Shown here: in pieces, positions 24,470-33,595 of the stretch
How the letters are laid out: each line of letters opens with the position of its first letter
Position numbering within the stretch: position 1 is the first letter of the stretch
Virus record (IMG/VR): IMGVR_UViG_3300033149_007212
Location: 1-45,950 of that record
Source of the DNA: a virus
Direction: 5' to 3' (one strand)
Length of the DNA: 45,950 bases
The notes under the pieces: generated by a model
Seen by the model: the letters and a program-made list of their open reading frames with translations, nothing else
Told to the model about the DNA's origin: nothing
The model's database searches: none
Made by a program: the position numbers and the translations under genes

Positions 24470-27400
24470 ATGCCCGAGCTCGATATGCTTGATGAGATGT
24501 TTCGTTTAGCCGGTGTCGGTGCCGATACCGACAGCCAGCCGGAAGAACTGGTGCCACCTGAGAAGGAAAAGGAAAAACCGAAACCAACAACGGTACCACA
24601 AAAACCGGCTAATGACATGCTATCCTATATGCTCGATCGGGCACTATCCGGTAAACCTGAACCGGATCCGGCCCCGCTGCCGGAACAACCACCACCCAAT
24701 CCCGGCACCCCGCCCGAATTCGCGCGGCTGTTGCAGGATACCGGCGATTTAGAAGACGCCCTCCTCACCGAAGCCAATAACTTCTACACCTACGCCCCCG
24801 GCGGCATTACGCCAGCCGAAGCCGAGGCGGGTAAATTCAACGAGTCGGCCCGGAAACTGCTCGGCGTCCTCGAAAAGCGCGGCCTCACGATCGACCCCGA
24901 ACTCTTCGGCAGCTTTTTGAAACGAGCCCACGCGGTCGAGCAGCGGCTCCAGGCCCTTTTCGGCCCGGCCTGGGATGCCATCGCCGATCCTGAAACCGAA
25001 AAACGAATCATGGCGTTGGCCTATCTCGACCTGCTTGTCGATCAGGCCGGTTTTAAGAATCCGGAAGACTACGCCGAGGTGCGGCGAAAGGCGGCGATAC
25101 GGATAAAGGAGCGGATCCAGGACCGCAGCAAGATCGGCTATCTGAAACGAATCGTCGCCGACAAATTGGACGCTTTCCGGGCCGACGCTGTCCGCTATAT
25201 CACCGATCCCGACGCCGTCGAGGCCGAAGAAGCGGCCCGAATGGTGACGGAAATAATGACCGGCAAACAGGGAATCGACCCGAAGGCGATTGCCGCTTTC
25301 AGCCGGACCGTCACCGCCGAGCAGCAGCTGGTAATGAAACAAGAGAAGTTACGCCGGCTCGGAGTGGAGGTGCCGGACACGGCTTTCGATAAGTCCGGCC
25401 AGCTGGATTTCCGCTTACTACCTTTCTTCAAAGACGCCCGAAACCGCTACGAGTTGTTGCGGGCTTATCGTCTCCCACTCAAAAATCCGCGCTATTTCTT
25501 CAGACACGAGATTGGCCACGAGCTGAATGAGCGGGTGGCCCGGAGCCCGGATGAGGCGGCTGTTGTTTTCACCGAGATAACCGGCTTCGCGCCCGACCAA
25601 GAGACGTTCAAATGGTTTCGTAGCCTCTCCCCTCGTGATCGAGTCCGGGCGTTCCACAGGCTGTTCTCCATGCGCAGAGAGGATATCGATGTCCCCACCG
25701 GAAAAGGATTCGGGCCAGCAACACACCTCAGGCCCGATAAAAAGGTGGCGGCCATAATCCGCAACAAACTCGGTCGCGATCCGTATACCGTCTTTAAGTC
25801 GTGGACCAGCAAACGGATCGAAAACGAGCTGGCTGCTCTGCCCCAACGCCGGAAGGAGGTCAACCGTCTCCTCGATAATGATTTCGTCGACCGTGACGAA
25901 TTGTGGTCGGCACTATCAACGAACGTTCTCGAAACCCGGAACGCATACATAGAGAAGTACGTCACCGAAATCGAGAAGAAGTTGCCGGACGCCCTCTCAC
26001 CGGCTGAGGCCAAGGCCCGATTGCTCAGCGGCCACAATGTCGCCGCCTTGACGATGAAGATAATATCGTGGCCGTGGGAAGTGCTGTCCAAGGGAGTCGG
26101 TTACGTCACCTGGGGCGCCTACGATAAACAGACTGGCGACGCCGCCCTCGCCGGCATCGGCAAGCTAATCCTCGGCGCCCAGGCGGCGGTAGCCGAACCA
26201 GACCGGGTGGCGAGGGAGACCGGCGTCGCGGCCCCGGCCTTCGCGGCCACGCCCACCGAAGCCGCCCGCAAGACACTATTCGGTTCGGATTACGATCCGG
26301 ACTGGGCCGACCTCTACGACGAGTTTCACCGTGGTAACCTAAGCTGGTGGGAGCACTGGGCCCTGACGGCCCGACTCGTCTGGGAAATCCTCGAGGACAT
26401 GCCCAGCGACATCGCCCAGGCAGCAATAAACGACCCGCTCACCTTCGCCATCGGCGGCGGTATCTTGAAGGGAGCGGCTGGAATCCTCAAGATGAAAAAC
26501 GCCCCGCTGGCGGCAAAGGGTGTGGCCATGGCCACCCAGATGTTTTTCGAGCCGTGGCGGGTCGCCTCAATATTCAAGCGGGCTCTTCGCGGCGTTCGCT
26601 CCGACGTCACCATAGCCTACGGCGTTTCGGCCCGAAAGTTCCGCCGAATCCTCAACCGGATGCCGGAAAAGGTGCGGAAGGCGGAGCTGAAGAAATTCGA
26701 GGCATACAAGAAGATGCTGGCCGAGACGGGCCTCGCACCGCAGCAGAAACTCGAAACCCTCTCCAACATGCTACACGAGGCTTACCAGCGCCTCGAGCGC
26801 GGGGAAAAGGTCGGACTACCTGAGGCTCACGACCTCATGCGGCAGGGGTTGGAGACGCTCGGCGCCGAAACGGCCCGCATGGCCCTCCTGCCCGAGAAGT
26901 TGCGGTCAAAGGTGCCGGCGGTCATCAGCGACCCGATCCGACGCCGTCTGATGCTCGAACACGAATTAGAGCAGTGGGTGAAAGGCGAGGAGCTCGGCCA
27001 GCTCCCCGATAGCGTCGCCCGTGCCGTCCTCACCGCCAAAGACGCCTGGCTCAACATGGCGCCGGGTCGGTTCGTCGAGTGGTTCAGACAGATCCGGCCC
27101 CGGCTCCTCGATCCGCTACTGGAGCAGTTCGAGAAAAAGCAGGGATTCAGAGCCGCCGCCGAACGGATCCGTACTTGGGCTGATATGTTGGAAAAGCGAG
27201 CCACTCACCTGCGTGACAACATCCACTGGTTCGATCGCGGCGAGGCGGCGTTTGAGGCTTATAAGCAGCACCGGCTCCAGATCGAAGACCACATCAACAT
27301 GGCCCGCACCTTCGAGAGCCGGTTCAAAGCCGAGGCCGAAGCCGCCGAATTGGCAATCCGCTCCAAGCGAACCGAAGTAGAAGTGAAGCGGCAACAGCTC

Positions 27401-30400
27401 CAACAACTGGAAACCGAGCTGGCACGGCACGAAGCCCGGTTTGCCGAACACCGCCGCCAGATGCAGTCCAGCCAACGAGAAATAAAGCGGGCTATAAATC
27501 AAGCGGAATGGAAAAAGGCCGACATCAAGGGCAAACTGGAGTGGATCAAGGAGGAGCTGAAACGACAACAAGCCAAACTCAAAGCCGCCAAGGCCAAAAA
27601 GTCGAAGTGGGCGGTAAAATATGAGGACAAGATTCGTGAACTCCGGCAACAACAAGCGAGATTGAAAGAGGAGTTAGCGGCACGCACCAATCAAACACAG
27701 CTACTTAGAGAACAAGAACGTGGAATTCGAGAAAGTGTCGAGAAGGCGCCACAAAAACTCCAGAAACTACGCCAGCGCCGAAAACAGCTCCTCGAAGAAC
27801 TGGAACAGCTCCGACGCGAGGCCGACGAAATCTACAAATCACAACGATTTAAAATACGATTACGAAATGAGTTGCTCATCGATATTGGCCAACTGGAACA
27901 ACAACGAAAACTAAAGCTGGAGGAGCCATTACCGGGGAATTTACAACGTCCCGAAACCGGATATAAGAGCGCCCTCAGTACGGCGAGCCGCCGCTACCTC
28001 TACGCCGAGGCGGCCCGGGACTGGATCACCAGCCGGGGCACGGCCCGTTGGATCCCGGAAGCGTGGCACGAGCACATGCGGGATATCCTCAACCAGGTCG
28101 TCGACACCCGCAAGAAGACGAGCAAGCTCTATAAGGCGGCGAAGCGGATTATGGAGGGGAAATTTGACCCTAAGGATGTCGACACCATCGTCACCCACCT
28201 CACTACCGAGCTGCCGAAACGGGCTCGAATCGATATCCCACCGATGGAAGAGCTGTACTTGGAGGTGATGACCCAGCTCCGGGAACAGCTCCAGATTCTC
28301 CACAACCTCGCCCGCGATCAGCAAGCCGGCTACTTGTTTGCCGATTATCTGACACTCGACATGGACCGCGCCCCGCGCTGGCTCCTCATGGGTGTCCAGA
28401 ATCAGGCCAGCCACTTCTTAGCCGAGCCCCATAAACGCCGACTCGACAAGATGCTCGTTCGGTTGGCCGAACTGGCGCCTGAAGACCGGGCCCTGGTCGG
28501 TGAGTATCTGCGAACGGGTGAGGTACCAGACAACCCGCGCGGCGCCGTCGAACGGATCGTCGCCGACCTGGAACGAGAACGGCACGCCTTCATAGACGCC
28601 GTCGAAGAAGCCGGTCTGATCGAGCCGCGCTGGGCCGAAGAGTTGCGGCAAGCGGCGTGGCAGGAAATTTATAACTTGTCGGAGGAAGTACGGAAACTAA
28701 TGCCGGAACGGCCTGGCAAGGTCAAATACGCACCGCCACTCCTCAACTGGCCCGAATTCGGGCGCCTCAAACCACAGCGCCGCGTCGGAGAAGTGCGCGT
28801 TCTGTGGCGGGATCCGAAAACGGGAACGGTAAAAGAGAAGCGGTTCGAGGTGCCCGGAAAGGGAGAAGAAAAGTTACGACCGAAGAATATCAACCAGGCC
28901 ATGCGCGAGGCCAAGGCGTGGCTCAAAGAACAACTTGAGCTCCGCAACTTCAGGCCCGAAGACGTCTTGTTCGAGGGGCCAATTAAGCCGCGGGACTATA
29001 AAAGTCTGGCATTGAAGGGAGCGATTGGCACCGATCCCGAACTGCGAATCGAAGCCCTCAAGGCCATGTGGTCCGACCTCATCCGCAACCGAATTTACTA
29101 CAACTGGGGTCTCACCAGCGGCTGGATCAAAATGCCGGGCCCGGGCGGAGAAAAGGCCGGGCCGCCCGGGGTACCGATCGACCGCGCCGGCGAATGGAAA
29201 CTGATCGACAAAAAACAGGCATTCGGCCCGCTCGCCGGCAAATGGGTACACAAGCAGCTATTACGCGAGCTGAACGCCTGGGACGAAGGTTGGCGCGTGC
29301 TCGAAGCCGTACTGGAAGGCTTTCGTGAAGACTTTCTCGAAACCCCCACTACCTCGGTAATAACCCGGCTCTTCAGGCGCCCACTTGGCACCCTCCGCAA
29401 ATTCTTGTATCGAATCCTGATTCTCCGTAACCCGGCCACATGGTCGACTAACTGTCTGACCAACATCAGCTATGGTACGGCCATGCACGGCGGCCCCCTC
29501 GAAAAGACGTGGCGCCGCGCCTATCACGATTTCGATAAAGTGATTGAGGCGTGGGAAGATGGCCGCCTGAAAGAAGCCGTCGCAAAAGGAGAAATCAGTC
29601 CGGAATATGTCGAAGCACTAAACCGCGGTATGTTCACCGGCCAGCTCAGCCCGACCGTGGCCTCCCCTACCGCTGAAATGTTCGGCACAACTGAGGCTCG
29701 ACATTGGCGAGATATACGAAAAGCATTAAAGGATAAGTACCTACGAAAACACCGCGAGATAGAACGACAACTGGAGTACTTGGAGAGATGGGAATCCGAC
29801 CTCGTTCAAGCCATCGACGAGGGGCGAAGGCTCGGACACAAAACCACTCAGCTACAGCGCCGGCTGGCAGAGGTACAGGCGGCCAAAAAGAAGCTCGAGA
29901 AGAAAATCGTCAAAGCCTACATCCCCACCCGTCGCTCAGCGGTGTGGGACGCCATCAAAGGGATTACTGGTATTTCCGAAGACAGCGTGGTCGGAGACTA
30001 TCTCAACCGCTGGTACTCTCTTATGGACGCTCGCGCCAAGTTTGCTACAATTGTTACCCTCGCCAAAAAACTGGGGTGGGAAGAGGCTTTACAATGGAGC
30101 ATGAGCCTACATCAGCAATACGGATTTGTGCCACCGTCCGTTCGCCGTCTGCGTAATATTCCCCTTCTCGGCGCCTTCGTTCCCAGTTTCGCTTACGAGG
30201 CGCCCCGTATCCTCAAAAACGTCTTTAGACGGGCACCGTGGATGGCCGTTCGTCTCTTCGGGGTGCCGTTCACTTTCAATATGGCAACGATGTTGACATC
30301 CGGTATTACCCTCGAAGACATGGCTACCATCATGGGATCCGATAGCCCGCTTGAAACTTTCTTCAAACTGGCCACCGGCATAGTAATCCCGCTGGGGGGT

Positions 30401-31495
30401 GGCAAATTTATGTACCTCAATGTGGGAAAATACCAATTGGTCGACGTCTTCACAAATGCCGCCGGCCTCGGGCGACCAATCATCGAGCAAATAAAGAAAA
30501 CAGGTAGCTTGGGATATGCCACCAGTCTTGTCCTCTCTCCCTTTTCTCAATTTATAGGCGCCCAGCCCGAGCTCGATTGGGTTATCCGCCTCAAAACCGG
30601 TATAGATCCCTGGCAGGGCGAAGAGTTGGTATGGCGCGGTGGCGGTTTAGGAAAGATTGGAAAAGACTGGCTCACCTCTTTTCTGCCACTTATGACACCC
30701 CGAGCGGTTTCGCGAGCTTGGGAAGAATTCGTCACCCCCGAGCCGCCCTCACCCGTTACCGAACACGAACGCTATTGGTGGGAGCGGGTTCTGTCCATCA
30801 CCGCCGGCATCAGCCTCAAACACATCACCCCTAAAACCTATGCGGCGCGGGTAGCATTACAATTTCTCAGCCCCGAAGAGGTAAAGAGTTTAGTAGCCGA
30901 AGCTGAATCACCACAGATTGATATTCTAAAACGACAAGGCTGGCTGGCCCACGCCGCCCTGCTCCGGGGCGATGTGCGTTCGTTTAAGAAAATCGTCAAG
31001 GAAGCAAGTGAAGAGCTGGCCAAGAAAGATAAGCGCCAGGTCTATATCAACGGTGTATGGATTGATATATCGAGATCACCTGAAGAATGGGCCAAGAAAC
31101 TAATTAACTATGCCACCCGTAACTCCTTTGCCACCATTGATCGCGTGCCGATTAAATATTTGCCGGACCTCTGTATTCGATTATCGGCAAGCGGCGTGGC
31201 GGACAAAGAGCACGTGGAATACGCTTGGGAGCGGCTCCTCAACCCCGAACGACTCAAACGCCAGCTCGATCCAACCAAAGTATTACCGGCCCTACAACGA
31301 GCCATTCGCTATTATAAGACGACCACCAACCAAGCCGTCAAAGCCCGGTTGGCGGTCGCTGTTCAAAACCTTTACGTCCAACTGGTACGGGCACTGATCA
31401 ACGAAAAGCGCCGCAGCAAGGCCCAGGCCATCATCAAATTTCTCACCAGCCCCAGGGGTAAACAACTACGGGCTTTGGTGGACGTCATCCGATAG
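24470..31495 (+). CDS. giant internal virion protein with HExxH motif, 2341 aa
   Basis: This is the last and largest gene of the late unit. A Pro/Glu-rich flexible start (1-80) precedes a helical domain with a zincin-type motif HEIGH at residues 346-350. A GGG-rich hydrophobic segment follows (around 655-675). A long charged coiled coil lies at about 950-1150. A helical middle and further hydrophobic stretches near 1950-2000 (for example FFKLATGIVIPLGGGKFMYL) complete it. I find no lysozyme, transglycosylase or amidase motif. Proteins of this size in podoviruses are ejected ahead of the DNA and help it cross the envelope. The HExxH could mark a peptidase acting on the cell wall or on other virion proteins, but activity is unproven. 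Confidence 0.75.
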   Translation: MPELDMLDEMFRLAGVGADTDSQPEELVPPEKEKEKPKPTTVPQKPANDMLSYMLDRALSGKPEPDPAPLPEQPPPNPGTPPEFARLLQDTGDLEDALLTEANNFYTYAPGGITPAEAEAGKFNESARKLLGVLEKRGLTIDPELFGSFLKRAHAVEQRLQALFGPAWDAIADPETEKRIMALAYLDLLVDQAGFKNPEDYAEVRRKAAIRIKERIQDRSKIGYLKRIVADKLDAFRADAVRYITDPDAVEAEEAARMVTEIMTGKQGIDPKAIAAFSRTVTAEQQLVMKQEKLRRLGVEVPDTAFDKSGQLDFRLLPFFKDARNRYELLRAYRLPLKNPRYFFRHEIGHELNERVARSPDEAAVVFTEITGFAPDQETFKWFRSLSPRDRVRAFHRLFSMRREDIDVPTGKGFGPATHLRPDKKVAAIIRNKLGRDPYTVFKSWTSKRIENELAALPQRRKEVNRLLDNDFVDRDELWSALSTNVLETRNAYIEKYVTEIEKKLPDALSPAEAKARLLSGHNVAALTMKIISWPWEVLSKGVGYVTWGAYDKQTGDAALAGIGKLILGAQAAVAEPDRVARETGVAAPAFAATPTEAARKTLFGSDYDPDWADLYDEFHRGNLSWWEHWALTARLVWEILEDMPSDIAQAAINDPLTFAIGGGILKGAAGILKMKNAPLAAKGVAMATQMFFEPWRVASIFKRALRGVRSDVTIAYGVSARKFRRILNRMPEKVRKAELKKFEAYKKMLAETGLAPQQKLETLSNMLHEAYQRLERGEKVGLPEAHDLMRQGLETLGAETARMALLPEKLRSKVPAVISDPIRRRLMLEHELEQWVKGEELGQLPDSVARAVLTAKDAWLNMAPGRFVEWFRQIRPRLLDPLLEQFEKKQGFRAAAERIRTWADMLEKRATHLRDNIHWFDRGEAAFEAYKQHRLQIEDHINMARTFESRFKAEAEAAELAIRSKRTEVEVKRQQLQQLETELARHEARFAEHRRQMQSSQREIKRAINQAEWKKADIKGKLEWIKEELKRQQAKLKAAKAKKSKWAVKYEDKIRELRQQQARLKEELAARTNQTQLLREQERGIRESVEKAPQKLQKLRQRRKQLLEELEQLRREADEIYKSQRFKIRLRNELLIDIGQLEQQRKLKLEEPLPGNLQRPETGYKSALSTASRRYLYAEAARDWITSRGTARWIPEAWHEHMRDILNQVVDTRKKTSKLYKAAKRIMEGKFDPKDVDTIVTHLTTELPKRARIDIPPMEELYLEVMTQLREQLQILHNLARDQQAGYLFADYLTLDMDRAPRWLLMGVQNQASHFLAEPHKRRLDKMLVRLAELAPEDRALVGEYLRTGEVPDNPRGAVERIVADLERERHAFIDAVEEAGLIEPRWAEELRQAAWQEIYNLSEEVRKLMPERPGKVKYAPPLLNWPEFGRLKPQRRVGEVRVLWRDPKTGTVKEKRFEVPGKGEEKLRPKNINQAMREAKAWLKEQLELRNFRPEDVLFEGPIKPRDYKSLALKGAIGTDPELRIEALKAMWSDLIRNRIYYNWGLTSGWIKMPGPGGEKAGPPGVPIDRAGEWKLIDKKQAFGPLAGKWVHKQLLRELNAWDEGWRVLEAVLEGFREDFLETPTTSVITRLFRRPLGTLRKFLYRILILRNPATWSTNCLTNISYGTAMHGGPLEKTWRRAYHDFDKVIEAWEDGRLKEAVAKGEISPEYVEALNRGMFTGQLSPTVASPTAEMFGTTEARHWRDIRKALKDKYLRKHREIERQLEYLERWESDLVQAIDEGRRLGHKTTQLQRRLAEVQAAKKKLEKKIVKAYIPTRRSAVWDAIKGITGISEDSVVGDYLNRWYSLMDARAKFATIVTLAKKLGWEEALQWSMSLHQQYGFVPPSVRRLRNIPLLGAFVPSFAYEAPRILKNVFRRAPWMAVRLFGVPFTFNMATMLTSGITLEDMATIMGSDSPLETFFKLATGIVIPLGGGKFMYLNVGKYQLVDVFTNAAGLGRPIIEQIKKTGSLGYATSLVLSPFSQFIGAQPELDWVIRLKTGIDPWQGEELVWRGGGLGKIGKDWLTSFLPLMTPRAVSRAWEEFVTPEPPSPVTEHERYWWERVLSITAGISLKHITPKTYAARVALQFLSPEEVKSLVAEAESPQIDILKRQGWLAHAALLRGDVRSFKKIVKEASEELAKKDKRQVYINGVWIDISRSPEEWAKKLINYATRNSFATIDRVPIKYLPDLCIRLSASGVADKEHVEYAWERLLNPERLKRQLDPTKVLPALQRAIRYYKTTTNQAVKARLAVAVQNLYVQLVRALINEKRRSKAQAIIKFLTSPRGKQLRALVDVIR

Positions 31496-31530
31496 GCTGT
31501 TCTCCTCTCTCACCCCGGGGTTTCTATATT

Positions 31531-31565
31531 CGCCCGTCGGGTTTCGGCCCGGCGGGCATTTTTAT
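31531..31565 (+). terminator. rho-independent terminator of the late unit
   Basis: GCCCGTCGGG at 31532-31541 and CCCGGCGGGC ending at 31557 form a 10-bp stem with one mismatch and a short loop. The stem is followed by ATTTTTATT. It lies 36 bp after the 2341-residue gene, and its T-tract overlaps the stop of the convergent phosphoesterase gene. The minus strand lacks a comparable U-tract, so it mainly stops rightward transcription. Confidence 0.8.
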
Positions 31566-32239
31566 TCGAGCGTCGCCCCCTGTCGCGTTATCACCCGGAC
31601 GTCACCGCCTTCGATAATGGCGATGGCGTGACACCAGTCTGATAGTGGACTATTATAACCTTGCAAGATCTTACATAGACAGCCGATTTCGGCGTTCACA
31701 ATCTGCCGGCCGCTGGGCTGCCGCCGGACATAGACGGTGACACGGTGACTGTGACCAGACACCGTACTGCAACCAAACTTAATGTAGCGCTGGACACAGC
31801 TCTGGGAATATTTCTGGCCATGCATACAAATCACGCCCTGCTCCTCCCAGATACCGGTCGGATACGGAATAATTTTCCACGACTTCGGCAACCGGAGAAA
31901 CTCCTTGAGCTGGAGGTCGGGCAGCTCGGCCAGGGCCGGGGCCCGCTTGACGAGATAGGACTGGAGCCGCTGCTCGTGGTTGCCCAGGACGTAGACGACA
32001 TCCCGCGGCAGCCGCCGGACCAGCCGTTGATAAAAAGCCCTATACTTACGGATTTCTGTAGGGAAATTTGTCACAACCCGGCTCGGCATCGGGAACCGGC
32101 TCACGGCGTCCAGATTGATCACGTCACCGAGGAGTATGACACGGCGCGGTTGCAGCATGTCGACATACCGTAGCGCCCACCGCAACGCCGCCGGATCGTG
32201 TTTGGGGTAGTGGATATCGGGCAGTACTATCGTCCTCAT
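31562..32239 (-). CDS. calcineurin-like metallophosphoesterase
   Basis: This 225-residue enzyme has all standard motifs: PDIH (D8, H10), LLGDVIN (D39), LGNHE (N87, H88), MHG (H140) and SGHSHR (H163, H165). It would hydrolyse phosphoester bonds using two metal ions; the substrate (nucleotide, nucleic acid or protein phosphate) is not evident. It is the last gene of the leftward operon, 10 bp after the HNH gene, and ends in the bidirectional junction at 31.56 kb. The ATG follows AGAAGGTGAGTT. Confidence 0.85.
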   Translation of the reverse strand: MRTIVLPDIHYPKHDPAALRWALRYVDMLQPRRVILLGDVINLDAVSRFPMPSRVVTNFPTEIRKYRAFYQRLVRRLPRDVVYVLGNHEQRLQSYLVKRAPALAELPDLQLKEFLRLPKSWKIIPYPTGIWEEQGVICMHGQKYSQSCVQRYIKFGCSTVSGHSHRVTVYVRRQPSGRQIVNAEIGCLCKILQGYNSPLSDWCHAIAIIEGGDVRVITRQGATLE

Positions 32240-32249
32240 AACTCACCTT

Positions 32250-32741
32250 CTATAACCATTTCCAAGCTTTTCTTCTGAGAACACCATATGCTGCGTGATA
32301 TGAACATCCAATTTGTCTTGCTATTTCACAAATTTTCAGCCCACGCTGTTTAAGATTTCTAATTGTTAATACTTGTTTTTCTGACAATGTACTATTTGGA
32401 TGTCGCTCACCTCGTAAACTGCGTCCTTTTTTAACCATATCTTTCATATTATCCGCCTGAGTTCCGAGAAAAAGATGCCCCGGTCTACAATAACGACGAT
32501 TATCACATTTATGAAGTACTAACATTCCTTTAGGAATGGGACCAAACGCTAATTCATAAGCAAGTCGATGTGCTCTAAAACATCGACCACCATATTCAGG
32601 CTTATTAAAAAGCGCTTTCCCATAACCCCACACAAACGGTCCTGGCCACTCCCAACACACTTCTGGATCTAAAGATGGAATTTTTAATCGCGCCCAAAAG
32701 TCCCAAGGCCTATCATAAATCAATGGCTTTTTTCTTTTCAT
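32250..32741 (-). CDS. HNH homing endonuclease (HNH_3 type)
   Basis: The 163-residue protein has the HNH_3 core LHKCDNRRYCRPGHLFLGTQ (H77, C79, C85, H89) and N98. A C-terminal helix-turn-helix-like part (KICEIARQIGCSYHAAYGVL) probably binds DNA. This is the usual make-up of free-standing phage homing endonucleases. The gene is clearly AT-richer than the genes around it, and the AT-rich tract runs on into the 3' half of the ClpP-like gene. The start follows GGAGGTAATT. Confidence 0.85.
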   Translation of the reverse strand: MKRKKPLIYDRPWDFWARLKIPSLDPEVCWEWPGPFVWGYGKALFNKPEYGGRCFRAHRLAYELAFGPIPKGMLVLHKCDNRRYCRPGHLFLGTQADNMKDMVKKGRSLRGERHPNSTLSEKQVLTIRNLKQRGLKICEIARQIGCSYHAAYGVLRRKAWKWL

Positions 32742-32750
32742 AATTACCTC

Positions 32751-33260
32751 CTATCCAAATATCGAATCAATCAATCCATACCTTTTTGCTTCTGCTGGTT
32801 CTAAATAAAGCATTGATTTTCCTTTCAATTTTTTTCTCCACCAGGCCCGCTGTCTACCTGTTAATTCAGCAAGTAAATCATAAAAATATTTTCGTTCTTT
32901 TTCTAAAGCAAGTCGTTCTACTGCTTGTGCCGCTGGATCTTCTGTTACATCTGTTAAAAAAGGTTCATGTGCCGCTATAATCGAATACCGATGTGCGAAC
33001 CGTAATCCTTTTGACCCCATTGCAAGCAAGATAACGTATCCGCTCTCTACGTCGCCGATGGCCCGGGTCTCGAGCCGGTCGTCCGCCCGATAGTGCCGCA
33101 GCATCCCGTGCAGCGCCCGATACACCGGTGCGTCGGTCCCGGGCCCGCTCAGCCACAAGACCAGATGCACGCCCTCCGGGTTGACAGCGGCATCGAGCAC
33201 GTCACGGGTCAGCCGCGGCATCGAGAGCTCACCGAATAAAAAGATGTGTCTAATCTGCAT
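32751..33260 (-). CDS. ClpP-like serine protease
   Basis: The 169-residue protein aligns with the ClpP/crotonase fold: an early IFLFGELS strand, HLVLWLSGPG, then AIGDVESGYVILLAMG with S73, GLRFAHRYSIIAAHEP with H98, and AEAKRYGLIDSIFG at the end. The S73-H98 spacing of 25 equals that of ClpP nucleophile and histidine. The expected triad Asp falls near MLYLE and seems to be missing. The gene is GC-rich for residues 1-80 and AT-rich after that. Phage relatives may act as capsid proteases or interact with host ClpX; here it lies in the leftward operon, not the head cluster. The start follows GGAGGGAGCAAT. Confidence 0.75.
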   Translation of the reverse strand: MQIRHIFLFGELSMPRLTRDVLDAAVNPEGVHLVLWLSGPGTDAPVYRALHGMLRHYRADDRLETRAIGDVESGYVILLAMGSKGLRFAHRYSIIAAHEPFLTDVTEDPAAQAVERLALEKERKYFYDLLAELTGRQRAWWRKKLKGKSMLYLEPAEAKRYGLIDSIFG

Positions 33261-33417
33261 ATTGCTCCCTCCATCTCCTGAGCTGATAAAGTGCCTCGTT
33301 GATCCGTCGCTCCATCCGTTCTAACTGAATCCGGATCTCATCTATTTCGGCACGCAACATCCACAGCTCGTCACGAGCCGCTTCGAGAAAGTCCGTTCTC
33401 GTTTTCCTTTCGCTCAT
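33250..33417 (-). CDS. small coiled-coil protein, 55 aa
   Basis: Starting at M (33417) after GAGGAGGCGATTT, the product is one charged coiled coil (ELWMLRAEIDEIRIQLERME). It overlaps the ClpP-like gene by 11 bp and the 74-residue gene upstream by 47 bp in another frame. Not recognised. Confidence 0.6.
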   Translation of the reverse strand: MSERKTRTDFLEAARDELWMLRAEIDEIRIQLERMERRINEALYQLRRWREQYAD

Positions 33418-33595
33418 AAATCGCCTCCTCTCCTTCAAGAACACAAAGAACGTCCTGCAGTTCGTCTATGGGCTCCGAAAACACATGAGCCACATTAAAC
33501 TCCCAGCTAAAAAGCTCATCCTGAATTTGCTCCAAAGTCGACAACCATTTTTGTACCTTTTTAATCCGCTCTCTAATCATCTCGAGCCTTGTCAT
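33371..33595 (-). CDS. hypothetical protein, 74 aa
   Basis: A helical acidic protein without recognised motifs. The ATG at 33595 follows GGAGGAGCGGG. The 3' part overlaps the next gene, whose start and ribosome binding site lie inside it. Overlap of this length is unusual but occurs in this tightly packed cluster. Confidence 0.55.
   Translation of the reverse strand: MTRLEMIRERIKKVQKWLSTLEQIQDELFSWEFNVAHVFSEPIDELQDVLCVLEGEEAIYERKENENGLSRSGS

Noticed and set aside
32250-32741. Group I intron around the HNH gene
   Set aside because: The neighbouring genes are complete and not split, so the HNH gene is free-standing.
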